A DNA stretch of 64,000 nt from Rhizobium tumorigenes (GTDB taxonomy: Bacteria > Pseudomonadota > Alphaproteobacteria > Rhizobiales > Rhizobiaceae). Position numbers and translations under genes: made by a program. The stretch covers positions 310,001 to 374,000 of the forward strand of contig NZ_CP117256.1 of the NCBI RefSeq assembly GCF_003240565.2, read 5' to 3'. Below are positions 52,907 to 61,823 of the stretch, piece by piece. The notes below the pieces were generated by a model that had not been told where the DNA came from, ran no database searches, and was given only the letters and a program-made list of their open reading frames with translations. Each line of letters begins with the position of its first letter. Positions within the stretch are counted from its first letter, which is position 1.

Positions 52907-54379
52907 TCACGCCGAAGCCGCCGAACTAGACCTTCTCCAGACCATAAGCTTCTGTCGTTCCTGAGCCGACGTCTCGTCGATGAACCCCGCTTTTTCCGCA
53001 GCGCGTGCCGAGGCGATGTTCGATTTTTGCATGTGGGCGTAGATGACGACGTATTTGCTTCGCTCGCAGGCCCAACGATAACATAAGCTGCCGATACCAC
53101 GACCTTGGCTCGTGATATTGAGATAGATCTGGATCGAAGCATGCTTGCCGATCGGTGACTCGTCGATCAAGTTGATGAAGACTTGTCCCGCCCGTTTGCC
53201 GCCCAATTGTATAAGCCAGGCTTCACCATCCGCTCCGCCGCCTCGTCCTTTCGTACCTTTTGCCCGCACAAGTTCGACTTCGTCTTCGGAGATAAGAACA
53301 CGATTTTTTCGCGCCTTCCCCTTGTTGCGCGTCCCTTTGTCGGCGTGCCCGGAGAGCCCAGATCGCGCTGTCCCGCCCTCAAGCGTATCCAACCCAAGAC
53401 AGCTCGCCAAATGTCGATCAACTTTCGCCCACAGTTCGGCCGGAAAGAAACCCGGTGAGAAAGCGAACACGACGTCCTCAATCACCTCTAGCAATCCGCG
53501 ACGACGCAAAGCCTGGGTAAGCATCGTGATCTGAGCAAAGATCTTCTCGACGGGAGTATCGAGGCGCGCCGGACGTTCGCGCCAATCGCTGTCGCCATCA
53601 TATCTGTTATTGAAATAGTCCATATCGATGTGGAGGAGCAGCGGACCACCTTGAATACCCTCCAACCAGTCGTCGACATCGGGCGTCAAACGGTAGTGCC
53701 CGGCACCTGTGCCGCTTGAGGGCTCGAGCGTAGCAACTGGTCGCGATGCACCAGGTTGAAGCAAATCGTCCGAATTGTCTTCGATACGGATTACAAAATC
53801 CCGAGTGGCCACGGCTTTTGGCGGCTGACACAGGTGTCTCACCTCTGCGAGCGGTACGGCAGCGAGGAACGGGGTCATGAAACTACCCATTCCGATCGCG
53901 CCGCTTTCGATCGCTTCAATTACCGTGTCCGGATCGGATAGGGAAATCTGGCGGTTCGTTATGAGATCCCGCCAGCCAGCTTCGTTCCGTTCAATACGTG
54001 GAGAGCCTAGATCGCGGTGATCGTCAACGTGAAGCAGAACCAGCGACGTCAATGTCTCGGTACCGCCCCGCCGTTTAAGCCATTCCGACCAGCTCGCTAA
54101 TGTCCAGCTGTCGTAAAGGCAGCGCAGCAGTTTGGGAGAGCGACGGCGCGCGCGAGCCATTTCTTCACGTTTTAGGCCTTTGCCCCACCAATCGAGGCCC
54201 AGATCTAGCTTGTCGTCTATGTGTCGTTCCCGGCCGGAAGGCCAGCTCAAACTGAGATCCCACCCACTCGGTCCTAGCGACGCGATTGCGTCCTTGTCAC
54301 AAAAATAATCGCGTAGACGGGCGTGCCGCTCGGTTTCGTCGAGTGGTAGGCTTTCGGTCGCCACGCGAATCCTGGTCAT
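52907..54379 (-). CDS. Arginase-like (UPF0489-type) domain fused to GNAT acetyltransferase
   Basis: A 490-residue protein with two parts. Residues about 85-330 carry arginase/deacetylase-type metal motifs: D119-D-H-R-D123 in LLHVDDHRDLGSP and D252-M-D254 in LLHIDMDYFNNRYDGD. This is the pattern of UPF0489 proteins, some of which are peptide arginases that turn Arg into ornithine inside RiPP precursors. Residues about 385-485 form a GNAT domain with the acetyl-CoA loop SQGRGIGSL and a typical SNIASARAAEKAGFI end. The start overlaps the maturase stop by 4 bp. The likely job is Arg-to-Orn conversion of the precursor core followed by N-acylation of the new amine. Confidence 0.72.
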   Translation of the reverse strand: MTRIRVATESLPLDETERHARLRDYFCDKDAIASLGPSGWDLSLSWPSGRERHIDDKLDLGLDWWGKGLKREEMARARRRSPKLLRCLYDSWTLASWSEWLKRRGGTETLTSLVLLHVDDHRDLGSPRIERNEAGWRDLITNRQISLSDPDTVIEAIESGAIGMGSFMTPFLAAVPLAEVRHLCQPPKAVATRDFVIRIEDNSDDLLQPGASRPVATLEPSSGTGAGHYRLTPDVDDWLEGIQGGPLLLHIDMDYFNNRYDGDSDWRERPARLDTPVEKIFAQITMLTQALRRRGLLEVIEDVVFAFSPGFFPAELWAKVDRHLASCLGLDTLEGGTARSGLSGHADKGTRNKGKARKNRVLISEDEVELVRAKGTKGRGGGADGEAWLIQLGGKRAGQVFINLIDESPIGKHASIQIYLNITSQGRGIGSLCYRWACERSKYVVIYAHMQKSNIASARAAEKAGFIDETSAQERQKLMVWRRSSSAASA

Positions 54380-56526
54380 GCGGTAGCGAGCGACCGCGCT
54401 CCCGCCTTCTCCAGAACATCAATCAGCGCGTCACCGACAGATGTCATCTCGCAAGTGCGCAATGTCGATATGCCAAGCTTGAGATTGCGTTCTGTGTCAG
54501 CCAGCTGATTTAGAGCCCGGTTGTGCATACGCCGCGGTCCGTTTCTGAGCACGTGCTCCCAGAACCTCTTCAGTTCCACGAAGACAAACACGGCATGCAA
54601 CAATCCGGAGGGCGGCCTTAGGTCGGCTCGCCAAGGCGAAACGACGCGCGGCGCGAAGGGGCTGACCGTCGGTCCGAAGCGTTCCAGAAGATACAGCTTC
54701 TGGTGACGATGTTCATGGATCAAGGAGTCCGCAAGGTCATAGGGGTCGATCAAGGAGTCACCCTGCGTCACGGAAACGAACAAAGCGCCCGGAACCGAGT
54801 CATCGCTGAACGAGACGATCTTCTCAGGATGAGCGGTCGGATCACGCACGAACTGCACCGCGTGGCATGCCGATGCAATCTCGTCGGCAAGCGCCGGACG
54901 CCATTGTCTCACGACGCTCAGTGCTTCCCGCACCACTGCGCGCGCGTCAGTGGCGATGCCTTCAGGTTCGAAGTAGATCTGTTCTCCGAATGGCGTACGT
55001 AGCCACACGTCGTCAGCCGCAATATCCATGCCGTTGTCCCGATGTCGATCGAAACCGGATGCCAGCGATACGAGATATGCACCGTCCGCGACGAGCGGCT
55101 TTCCGTCTACGTCGTGAATTGCTGCTCCTTTGAGATGTGCAAGGAACGTCCGCGTCCAGGCGACCGTGCCTGGTTGGCAAGCGACAGCTTCGAATTGATC
55201 TGATGGGAGATCCATGAGGGTGCGCGCCGCTGCGCCCACTGATTGATCGAGCGAAAGCGCATTGGCGAGTGCAGATCCAAATTCGCCGACATATTCACGT
55301 TGCGCGTCATCAATCAGCAGCGTCATAGCCGGATCAGCGGTTTCGGCGAATTCGAAACGTGCGAGATCAAACCCTTCCGGAAGTCGGGAATTGAGCGCGG
55401 GTTGATCCGCGACCAGACTGTCGGCAAGCCTCTTCTTGACATGCGAAATCAGGTTGAAGAGTTCGGCGCAATAGACTGAAGGATTATCGAATCCATTTGC
55501 GCCAAACCGGTGCGGGACCGATCCGCCGCCACAAATATCAACCACGGTGCAACTGAGGCACTTCGCGCTCAGTCCATCCTTGCGCAGGAGACTGCGATGC
55601 TTCTCTATACCTGCGGAAGCCGCAACCGCCGATATCGCCGCATCGCGGACCGATCCCGGTAGGGCAGTCGCGCCGTCGGTCGTGATCTTCAGAACATCCA
55701 GATCGTGGTAGCTGCCATCCGTTTCGATCGAAAGCAGGTTGACGTCGCCGAATCCAAACGCGTCTGTTGCTGACGGCAGACCAGCCGCGACATCGAGGAG
55801 CGCCTCAAAGGTGCGCACGGGCAGGTGCGGGTATACGTCGAACCACAGATCGAACGCCTTGACGAGCCAGTCCTGGTAACGGTTCGGTTGACCCTCGCGA
55901 CCTGGCGGCGGCCTCAGATGATGGGCGTCCGGAAGCAGGAAGTCGAGCTTCGGCGGGTTGAGCGTATCGAAAAACGTGAACAGCTCGTCTGGTTGCACCT
56001 CCGGATCTATTACCGAAATGACGCCTGCGAAAATTTTGGGATGCGCCTGCAGGCGATTGTAGCCTTCCATCACACGATCGTAGCTCGATCGGCCTTTTCG
56101 GCTGACACGATGGCGGTCGTTCGCTTCCCGCCCGCCGTCGAGGCTCAGCGAGACTGAGATATCCGCAGCCTCCAATGCGTCGAGCGTTAGGTCGCTTAAC
56201 AGCAACCCGTTGGTTTGCATCGCCATGTCGAGCGACACGTCGGATCCAACTGCCGCTCTTAGATCATTCGCAAACCTCACTATCGCGTGGACGCCAGCAA
56301 GCAATGGCTCGCCGCCGTGAAATACGACGACGGCGCGCTTTAGTCCCACCGCGGCGACGTATTCCCTCAAGCGTGCGGCAAATGCTGCCTGAACTTCTGC
56401 GGACATTGTTTTGGGCATTTTCCGCCAGCTTTGATCAGCATGATGATAGACGTAGCAGTAGTCGCAATCGAGATTACACCGCAAAGCCACTTTAACCAGG
56501 AAGGACGTTATCCGGGCATCTGTCAC
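54376..56526 (-). CDS. Radical SAM/SPASM cyclophane-type peptide maturase with C-terminal HExxH domain
   Basis: The 716-residue protein opens with the radical SAM motif C17-NLD-C21-DY-C24 (VALRCNLDCDYCYVYHH), then VVVFHGGEPLLAG and SLSLDGGREANDRHRV. SPASM cysteines are in KCLSCTVVDICGGGSVPHRF with a late NPSVYC. This layout is that of FxsB-type maturases that crosslink an aromatic ring to a nearby side chain. The last 330 residues form a separate domain with H604-EHR-H608 (SLIHEHRHQKLYLLE), matching the HExxH domains proposed to act as Fe/2-oxoglutarate peptide beta-hydroxylases. It starts 10 bp after the precursor gene. Confidence 0.88.
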   Translation of the reverse strand: MTDARITSFLVKVALRCNLDCDYCYVYHHADQSWRKMPKTMSAEVQAAFAARLREYVAAVGLKRAVVVFHGGEPLLAGVHAIVRFANDLRAAVGSDVSLDMAMQTNGLLLSDLTLDALEAADISVSLSLDGGREANDRHRVSRKGRSSYDRVMEGYNRLQAHPKIFAGVISVIDPEVQPDELFTFFDTLNPPKLDFLLPDAHHLRPPPGREGQPNRYQDWLVKAFDLWFDVYPHLPVRTFEALLDVAAGLPSATDAFGFGDVNLLSIETDGSYHDLDVLKITTDGATALPGSVRDAAISAVAASAGIEKHRSLLRKDGLSAKCLSCTVVDICGGGSVPHRFGANGFDNPSVYCAELFNLISHVKKRLADSLVADQPALNSRLPEGFDLARFEFAETADPAMTLLIDDAQREYVGEFGSALANALSLDQSVGAAARTLMDLPSDQFEAVACQPGTVAWTRTFLAHLKGAAIHDVDGKPLVADGAYLVSLASGFDRHRDNGMDIAADDVWLRTPFGEQIYFEPEGIATDARAVVREALSVVRQWRPALADEIASACHAVQFVRDPTAHPEKIVSFSDDSVPGALFVSVTQGDSLIDPYDLADSLIHEHRHQKLYLLERFGPTVSPFAPRVVSPWRADLRPPSGLLHAVFVFVELKRFWEHVLRNGPRRMHNRALNQLADTERNLKLGISTLRTCEMTSVGDALIDVLEKAGARSLATA

Positions 56527-56536
56527 GCGTCAGCCG

Positions 56537-56734
56537 TCAAGAGCGGTTGTGGCGGTGATGCATCCGGTCGTAGCTGGTGATGATGTCGCTAGTTTCAGCG
56601 TTGGATAGCACGCGGCTGCGCAAACGTTGGATCGCCGGGTTTGCCGACTCTGTTCGCATGACCGTAGTTTTCAGGTTTTCTTCAACCAATTCGACGACTA
56701 GCTTTGCTTCTGCAGGCATACCACGAACTCCCAT
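56537..56734 (-). CDS. Putative RiPP precursor peptide
   Basis: A peptide of 65 residues from ATG 56734 (MGVRGMPAEAKLVVELVEEN); a GTG at 56791 would add 19 residues. The N-terminal leader is helical and acidic (KLVVELVEENLKTTVMR). The C-terminus ends in ITSYDRMHHRHNRS, a compact core with one Tyr, several His, three Arg and an Asn, suited to Tyr-based cyclophane formation, Asp/Asn/His hydroxylation and Arg-to-Orn change. It precedes the maturase by 10 bp. It may belong to the group called YhhA in protein databases; I could not verify that. Confidence 0.8.
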   Translation of the reverse strand: MGVRGMPAEAKLVVELVEENLKTTVMRTESANPAIQRLRSRVLSNAETSDIITSYDRMHHRHNRS

Positions 56735-57686
56735 TTCGTTGCTTTGCAATCTATACGAGATTTCAAGATATTCAATAACGATATAGGTCACTTTCTATTT
56801 TCTAAGGTAAGATCGCGGCTTCCTTACGGAAACCGATTTAAAAGCGAGCAATCAGCATCACAACGATGGCGCTACCTTTAGCGTTTTCGATTAGAACAAT
56901 GTGCGCCTTGAGCCGAATCGAACCATCCACACGTTGTCCGTTTACACTAAGTTATTGTAAATATGTGCATTGTGTAATGTAGGGCGTCTGTCGCGATAAG
57001 ACGATACTATGGAACTATTTGACATTTGAGGAAGCGCAGGCCCGATACTGTCGTTCCATTCCGTGCCGCTCCATAGAGATGGATGTTGCCCTTAGATCGA
57101 GTCGAGAGACGACCGGAACCCGCCTGCTGCGACACCGGCCAGGTTTGACGCCCTTCGTTCGGGACGCTCAACCAGAAATCTTTCGACGCTGCGAAAGCCT
57201 ATCGAGAATGGTCCAGGAAGATGAGATGCCCCATTTCATATTCGGCAGCCTGAGGATCATCACGAGGAAAAGTCCGCACGGCCGCGCAGGTTGCTATCTC
57301 TGCTCGCGGCTGCTGGTTCGGTGATGCCGTTCCCTTTCTCGCGGCCAATCTCACTTTCTGGCGGGCCACGGAAATCCTGCGCAGGAACAGCCGTGTATTT
57401 GGCGAGGGCGCGTTGCTAAGGGCGAGCGGCCTCTAGGAGAACGCTCTGTGGGCTATGGCTCCTGAACGGTAGAGGCCCGGTATCGTCGGGCCTCTACAGT
57501 AGGGATGCGCATTGCCGACATTCGTTTTGGATCGATCTATGGACGAAGGTGCTTACAGACATCAGGGGATTACGCATCGCGTGAATAACTTTCACAAATT
57601 TGACCGATGGTGATATGTTTTCGCTGACGGTGACGGTTTCCCGCAATGGGGTCTAGATCCGGTGATCCAATTTCGCGAGATGACCT
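56735..57686. other. 0.95-kb stretch between the RiPP cluster and the Fic gene
   Basis: It holds one T-arm-like motif (56906-56924), an AT-rich leader that should carry the precursor promoter, and a hypothetical frame at 57019-57324 with no similarity that I recognise. The part near 57440-57500 contains GAGGCCCGGTA...CGGGCCTC, an inverted repeat that could be a terminator. Confidence 0.4.
56906..56924 (+). repeat. T-arm-like intergenic motif
   Basis: CCTTGAGCCGAATCGAACC, same family as at 20677. Confidence 0.5.
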
Positions 57687-59231
57687 ATGGGTGAATGGCC
57701 TACGCAGGGCGTGATTGACTTTCACGGAAGACCCTTACCTGAGCGAGGCGAGCCGGCCGGCTATGCTGCGATCATTGCGGCATTTGACCTAATCGTACCC
57801 TCGCCGTCTCGGATGGCCGCGATCTCGGAGCGGCATCACCCCAGATCGACCGAAGCGTGGCTCATGCTCACGCCTCGCCATCGGCCGGAGCCGGCCCTGG
57901 TCTCTCAGCTGGTCTTTGCCTTCAAATATGAAGGCATCGACCTTCAGGTACTGGCCGCACTTTTTCGAGCAGCTCGCCCTGAGGCGATCGAGGCGATTAT
58001 CCGGATGACTCCAACCGGCGCCTTTGCGCGACGGATCTGGTTTCTGTACGAATGGCTGACGGGCGTCCAGCTCGATATTCCAGATCCCGGCAAAGTGCGA
58101 ATGGTCCCTGTTCTCAACGCGGATCAGCAATATGGTCTGGCGGAGGGCGATCCGTCGCCTCGGCACAAGGTCCTGAACAACCTTCCCGGCACCGCAGATT
58201 TCTGTCCGCTCGTTCGAAAGACAGAGGCTCTTGCCGCATTCTCGCAGAAGGCGCTTGGCGTGCGGGCGCGCGAGGCGATGGGCCGGGTCCGACCCGATCT
58301 GATAGCACGCGCCGCAGCGTTCATCTTGCTCAACGATTCGAAGTCATCGTTTGCTATTGAAGGGGAGCGGCCGTCTGGGCAAAGAGCGGCGCGTTGGGGA
58401 CAGGCTATTTCGCAGGCGGGCGTGAGAGCGCTCAGTGTCGAGGAGCTCGATCGTCTTCAGCGGATCGTCATCGGCGATGCTCGTTTCGTGCGTCTCGGGC
58501 TCCGAGATGAGGGCGGTTTCGTCGGAGTTCATGACCGCGACACCAACATGCCCATTCCCGATCACATCAGCGCCAGACATGAGGACCTCGAAAGCTTGAT
58601 TAGCGGTCTCATCGCCTATTCCGATCGCGCGACACGAGGAGCGATGGATCCGGTCGTGGCTGCAGCTTGCCTGGCGTTCGGCTTCGTCTACATCCATCCG
58701 TATGTCGATGGGAACGGCCGCCTTCACCGCTGGCTGATCCATCATGCTCTCGCGACAGCAGCCTACAGCCCGCCTGGTCTCGTGTTTCCCGTCAGCGCAG
58801 CAATCCTGCGGAACATAGACCAGTACAGGGCTGTGCTCGAATCTTGGTCTGGGCCTTTGTTGCCTTTCATCGAATGGCGCCCCACCGCTGCTGGCAACGT
58901 TGAAGTGCTGAACGACACCGCTTCGTTCTACCGGTACTTCGACGCGACTGAGCATGCCGCCTTCCTCTACGATTGCGTCGAACAGACCGTGGATCATGAT
59001 CTGCCGCAGGAAGTCCGGTTCCTCCAAGCCTTTGATCTTTTTGCGGCTGGTATTCAGGAGGTCGTCGACATGCCTATGGCCCAAGCCGAGTTGCTGCACA
59101 AATTTCTCGACCAAAATGGAGGTCGCCTGTCGCAGCGGGCGCGCACAAAGGAGTTCGCTGCACTCAACGATACGGAGGTTGAGCAGATCGAGGCGCTCTA
59201 CGCCGGCACATTCGATCAACCTGCCCAATGA
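57687..59231 (+). CDS. Fic family protein
   Basis: A 514-residue protein whose Fic core has the complete active-site loop HPYVDGNGRLHR (residues 337-348), so AMP transfer from ATP to a target hydroxyl is expected. An internal inhibitory motif [S/T]xxxE[G/N] is visible as SFAIEG (221-226), N-terminal to the core, placing it in the self-inhibited class II. A long N-terminal region and a C-terminal winged-helix-like tail (LLHKFLDQNGGRLSQRARTKEFAALND) flank it. No separate antitoxin gene is present, in keeping with the built-in inhibitor. Confidence 0.9.
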   Translation: MGEWPTQGVIDFHGRPLPERGEPAGYAAIIAAFDLIVPSPSRMAAISERHHPRSTEAWLMLTPRHRPEPALVSQLVFAFKYEGIDLQVLAALFRAARPEAIEAIIRMTPTGAFARRIWFLYEWLTGVQLDIPDPGKVRMVPVLNADQQYGLAEGDPSPRHKVLNNLPGTADFCPLVRKTEALAAFSQKALGVRAREAMGRVRPDLIARAAAFILLNDSKSSFAIEGERPSGQRAARWGQAISQAGVRALSVEELDRLQRIVIGDARFVRLGLRDEGGFVGVHDRDTNMPIPDHISARHEDLESLISGLIAYSDRATRGAMDPVVAAACLAFGFVYIHPYVDGNGRLHRWLIHHALATAAYSPPGLVFPVSAAILRNIDQYRAVLESWSGPLLPFIEWRPTAAGNVEVLNDTASFYRYFDATEHAAFLYDCVEQTVDHDLPQEVRFLQAFDLFAAGIQEVVDMPMAQAELLHKFLDQNGGRLSQRARTKEFAALNDTEVEQIEALYAGTFDQPAQ

Positions 59232-59343
59232 TACTAACATTTCGGTGTTTCGGGCCCATTCTCATTCGGCGCATTCGCCTCTATCTTGCTCGCGCACGCG
59301 CTTACGCGGCGATTGCTCTCAAAGCTGTTTCGAAGGGACTAGG

Positions 59344-59892
59344 ATGGAAGCGACAGGCGTTCTGGCTGCCGGGGAAACAACAGCCGCCATGGCCTATATC
59401 AAGGGTCGAAGGGGTGTATCACCACGCCAGATGAAATTGATCCTGCTAGTCTGTATGTTGACGATCGGCATCCCAGTGGGAGGATGGGTGTCGGGGTCAT
59501 GGTTCGCAGCCACGATTTCAATCGAGTTCGCTTTCGTTGGCGTTTGGGTGGGATTGCTGGCAATCCAAAGACTGGCCGGCTCTTCAATGCGGAAAGCTCT
59601 TGCGAAGCGAGGTCAAGCATATGAGCAGCCGCTTTCGCTTCGCTTAACCCCTGAGGCGCTAGTCTATGATCTGGGCGACCTGACGATGACCGCCAATTGG
59701 CGTTGCGTCACGGATCTCTTTCAAACCCGCAAATACTGGGTGTTTCTGGTTCAAAGCAGCGCCATGGTCCTTCCTCGGCGCTTTTTTACAACCGCCGAAG
59801 CCGAACACATTTTTATTGCCGAGGCCATGTCGCGGATGACGGACGCGGCGCGTGCGAGAAGCCCGGATGCGGCAAAGCTGATTGGCGGTTAG
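59344..59892 (+). CDS. YcxB-like membrane protein
   Basis: A protein of 182 residues from ATG 59344 after AAGGGACTAGG. Two adjacent transmembrane helices (LILLVCMLTIGIPVGGWVSG and FAFVGVWVGLLAIQRLAG) are followed by a cytoplasmic PH-like YcxB domain (SLRLTPEALVYDLGDLTM, WRCVTDLFQTRKYWVFLV, AMVLPRRFFTTAEAEHIF). Function unknown. Bases 59893-60093 hold no gene. Confidence 0.75.
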   Translation: MEATGVLAAGETTAAMAYIKGRRGVSPRQMKLILLVCMLTIGIPVGGWVSGSWFAATISIEFAFVGVWVGLLAIQRLAGSSMRKALAKRGQAYEQPLSLRLTPEALVYDLGDLTMTANWRCVTDLFQTRKYWVFLVQSSAMVLPRRFFTTAEAEHIFIAEAMSRMTDAARARSPDAAKLIGG

Positions 59893-60093
59893 CGTTGATT
59901 TTTGCATCAGGACCGACTGGGCTAGCCCGTAGAGTGTTGCAGGGGCATGACGCACTCGATGATGCGCTTTCGGTTTCATATACGCTGCAACACCTCACGA
60001 AGGTCGGAAAATTGCAGTCGATGGTATTCGACGGCGAGTGACAGAGGGGTCAGATCGCTATATCGCTCAAAATTAAGGCGACAAGTGGAACTG

Positions 60094-60491
60094 ATGCTAC
60101 ATCACATTTCATTTGGGGTGGCGAACATCGAAAGATCAGCCGCTTTCTACGACGCTGCTTTTGAACCCATTGGTATGTCCGGGTCTGGGAAGACCTAACC
60201 CCCGGCGACCCAGATCAAGCAATTGGTTATGGCCTGCCTGGTGGTGGCGACAAATTTACGATCAAACTTCGAGGTGGGGATCCTCAGTGTCCGGGAGCCG
60301 GGTTTCATCTTGCTTTTACTGCCCCGAGCCGAAGCGCGGTCGCGTTATTCCACAAGGCCGCTATGGACTATGGCGGTCTCGACAATGGACCACCAGGTTT
60401 GCGAGCGCACTATGGACCCAGTTATTTCGCCGCCTTCGTTATCGATCCGGATGGACATCGCGTTGAAGCCGTCTGCAAGGAACCCGAATAG
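60094..60491 (+). pseudogene. VOC family protein with a frameshift
   Basis: The N-terminal module reads MLHHISFGVANIERSAAFYD, and near 60176 the frame breaks. Shifting by one base restores the rest (VWEDLTPGDPDQAIGYGLPG through FVIDPDGHRVEAVCKEPE) to a TAG at 60491. One insertion or deletion accounts for the lesion. Two beta-alpha modules of a normal VOC protein of about 130 residues are recognisable. Confidence 0.8.
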
Positions 60492-60745
60492 TCATCGTCG
60501 CGTGAGTGTCGGCGGGAAGCTAGCGTTATGGAAGAACCACCCCGACGGCATTGCTGTATCGCGAAAATCCTAGACTGCCCGAAAACTCTAAGATCCCGTG
60601 ACCTGAACCGGGTGTATTTCGGAGCTAGAAAACCTTTGCCATATCGACAGTCGTAAAGCCGGGACGAGGCGCGACCTGCGCCGGTGTCGAGCCATGGTCC
60701 GGGCCAGAGATGTTAAAGGCATCAACAATGGCGAAGGCGCGCTCG

Positions 60746-60904
60746 TCATCGTTCTCGCGCAGTCGACCAGCAGACCACAATGAAGACAGGGATGCCAAGC
60801 ATGAGCAGGCTCCAGGGGAACAACGCAAACGTGAACACTCCAATCGACCCAGCGAACGCCGCTGCCGCGAAAATCCACAATGCTGTGGCGACCTTCGCCC
60901 GCAT
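60746..60904 (-). CDS. Small membrane protein (52 residues)
   Basis: ATG 60904 is preceded by GGAAGGAGAACGAC, an excellent ribosome site. The peptide (MRAKVATALWIFAAAAFAGS ... LFPWSLLMLGIPVFIVVCW) has two hydrophobic helices. One base out of frame after CWSTA, an acidic, protein-like continuation (RENDDERAFAIVDAFNISG to DMAKVF) runs to 60625, so the true gene may be about 90 codons with a recent frameshift. No family recognised. Confidence 0.6.
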   Translation of the reverse strand: MRAKVATALWIFAAAAFAGSIGVFTFALFPWSLLMLGIPVFIVVCWSTARER

Positions 60905-60982
60905 GTCGTTCTCCTTCCATCTAGAAATGATCTAGCCGAGATCGGCTTGGGGGGAGTGCCCCCCGTTTCGCCGGACAGTCGG

Positions 60983-61410
60983 CTAGTTTGATTTAGCCCT
61001 GATGAACTGCCGAGGGTAGGCCATCTTGAGCGCGGAATGGGGATGGATTTCGTAGTAGTCTTCGCTCCATCGATCTGCCGGAGCGCGGTGTCGGCGCCCG
61101 GAAGTGGTGAGATGCGGATATAGTCCCGTTTCAGGGTTTTGACGAAGGCTTCCGACATGCCGTTGGACTGCGGGCTGGCGACCGGTGTGAAGCAGGGCGT
61201 CAGGTTTATCGCCTGGGCGAAGAGCCGGGTGTCTTTGGCGGTATAGGCCGAGCCGTTGTCGGAGAGATGTTCGATTGCCTGTGGCGCTCGCGTTGCACCG
61301 AAGCGTTTTTCTACCGCCTCCAGCATCATGTCCCGGACGTCGGAGCCCGATATCCCGGCATTGGCGACGGCCATCCAGGCGATGATTTCGCGGTCGAAGG
61401 CATCGATAAT
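60983..61410 (-). pseudogene. IS3 family transposase OrfB fragment
   Basis: The minus strand reads FIIDAFDREIIAWMAVANAG, RAPQAIEHLSDNGSAYTA and FTPVASPQSNGMSEAFVKTL, then after a frameshift a C-terminal HPHSALKM...PRQFIRAK, parts of an IS3 orfB different from the one at 2.3 kb. The first catalytic Asp region is missing because the sequence ends abruptly at about 61410. The distal end has TGTCCGGCGAAACGGGGGGC at 60959-60978 (minus strand on the reverse reading), consistent with an IS terminus. Confidence 0.75.
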
Positions 61411-61723
61411 GAAGCCCGGCGACGTCGCCTTCGTCATCTCCAACACAGGCACGACCCGCTCCATCATCGATATCGCCCGGATCGCCCACGAGAACGGAGC
61501 GACTGTGATCTGTTTGACCGGTTCGGATTCGCCGCTCACCCATTATTGCGACGTTTCGCTGATTGTCGAGACGCTCGGAAACACCAACATGTACATGCCG
61601 ATGATTTCGCGCATTGCGGCACTGGTCGTGATCGATATCCTCTCGACCAGCGTTGCCCTTCGACGTCCGCCTGAAGATCAGGCAAGAATACATCAGATGA
61701 AGCCGCAGCTGAGCTATATGTGA
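61410..61723 (+). pseudogene. RpiR/MurR family regulator, C-terminal SIS fragment
   Basis: From the junction at about 61410 the plus strand reads KPGDVAFVISNTGTTRSIID, then GATVICLTGSDSPLTHYCD and MYMPMISRIAALVVIDILS, ending at 61723. This is the second half of a SIS sugar-phosphate-binding domain of an RpiR-type regulator. The HTH and the first half of the SIS domain are lost at the boundary with the IS3 fragment. Confidence 0.8.
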
Positions 61724-61769
61724 AAGATGCAGCCGATTTAATTTCGTCTGTTCCACGTAGAAGCCGTCG

Positions 61770-61788
61770 CCTTGAACCAATTCGAACC
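61770..61788 (+). repeat. T-arm-like intergenic motif
   Basis: CCTTGAACCAATTCGAACC, between the RpiR fragment and the toxin gene. Confidence 0.5.
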
Positions 61789-61823
61789 GAAGGCACACCA
61801 AACCCCACAGCTCATCCGCGGCG

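Noticed and set aside
57019..57324. 101-codon frame between the RiPP cluster and the Fic gene
   Set aside because: Open by chance in GC-rich DNA as far as I can tell; no motif, no ribosome site of quality.
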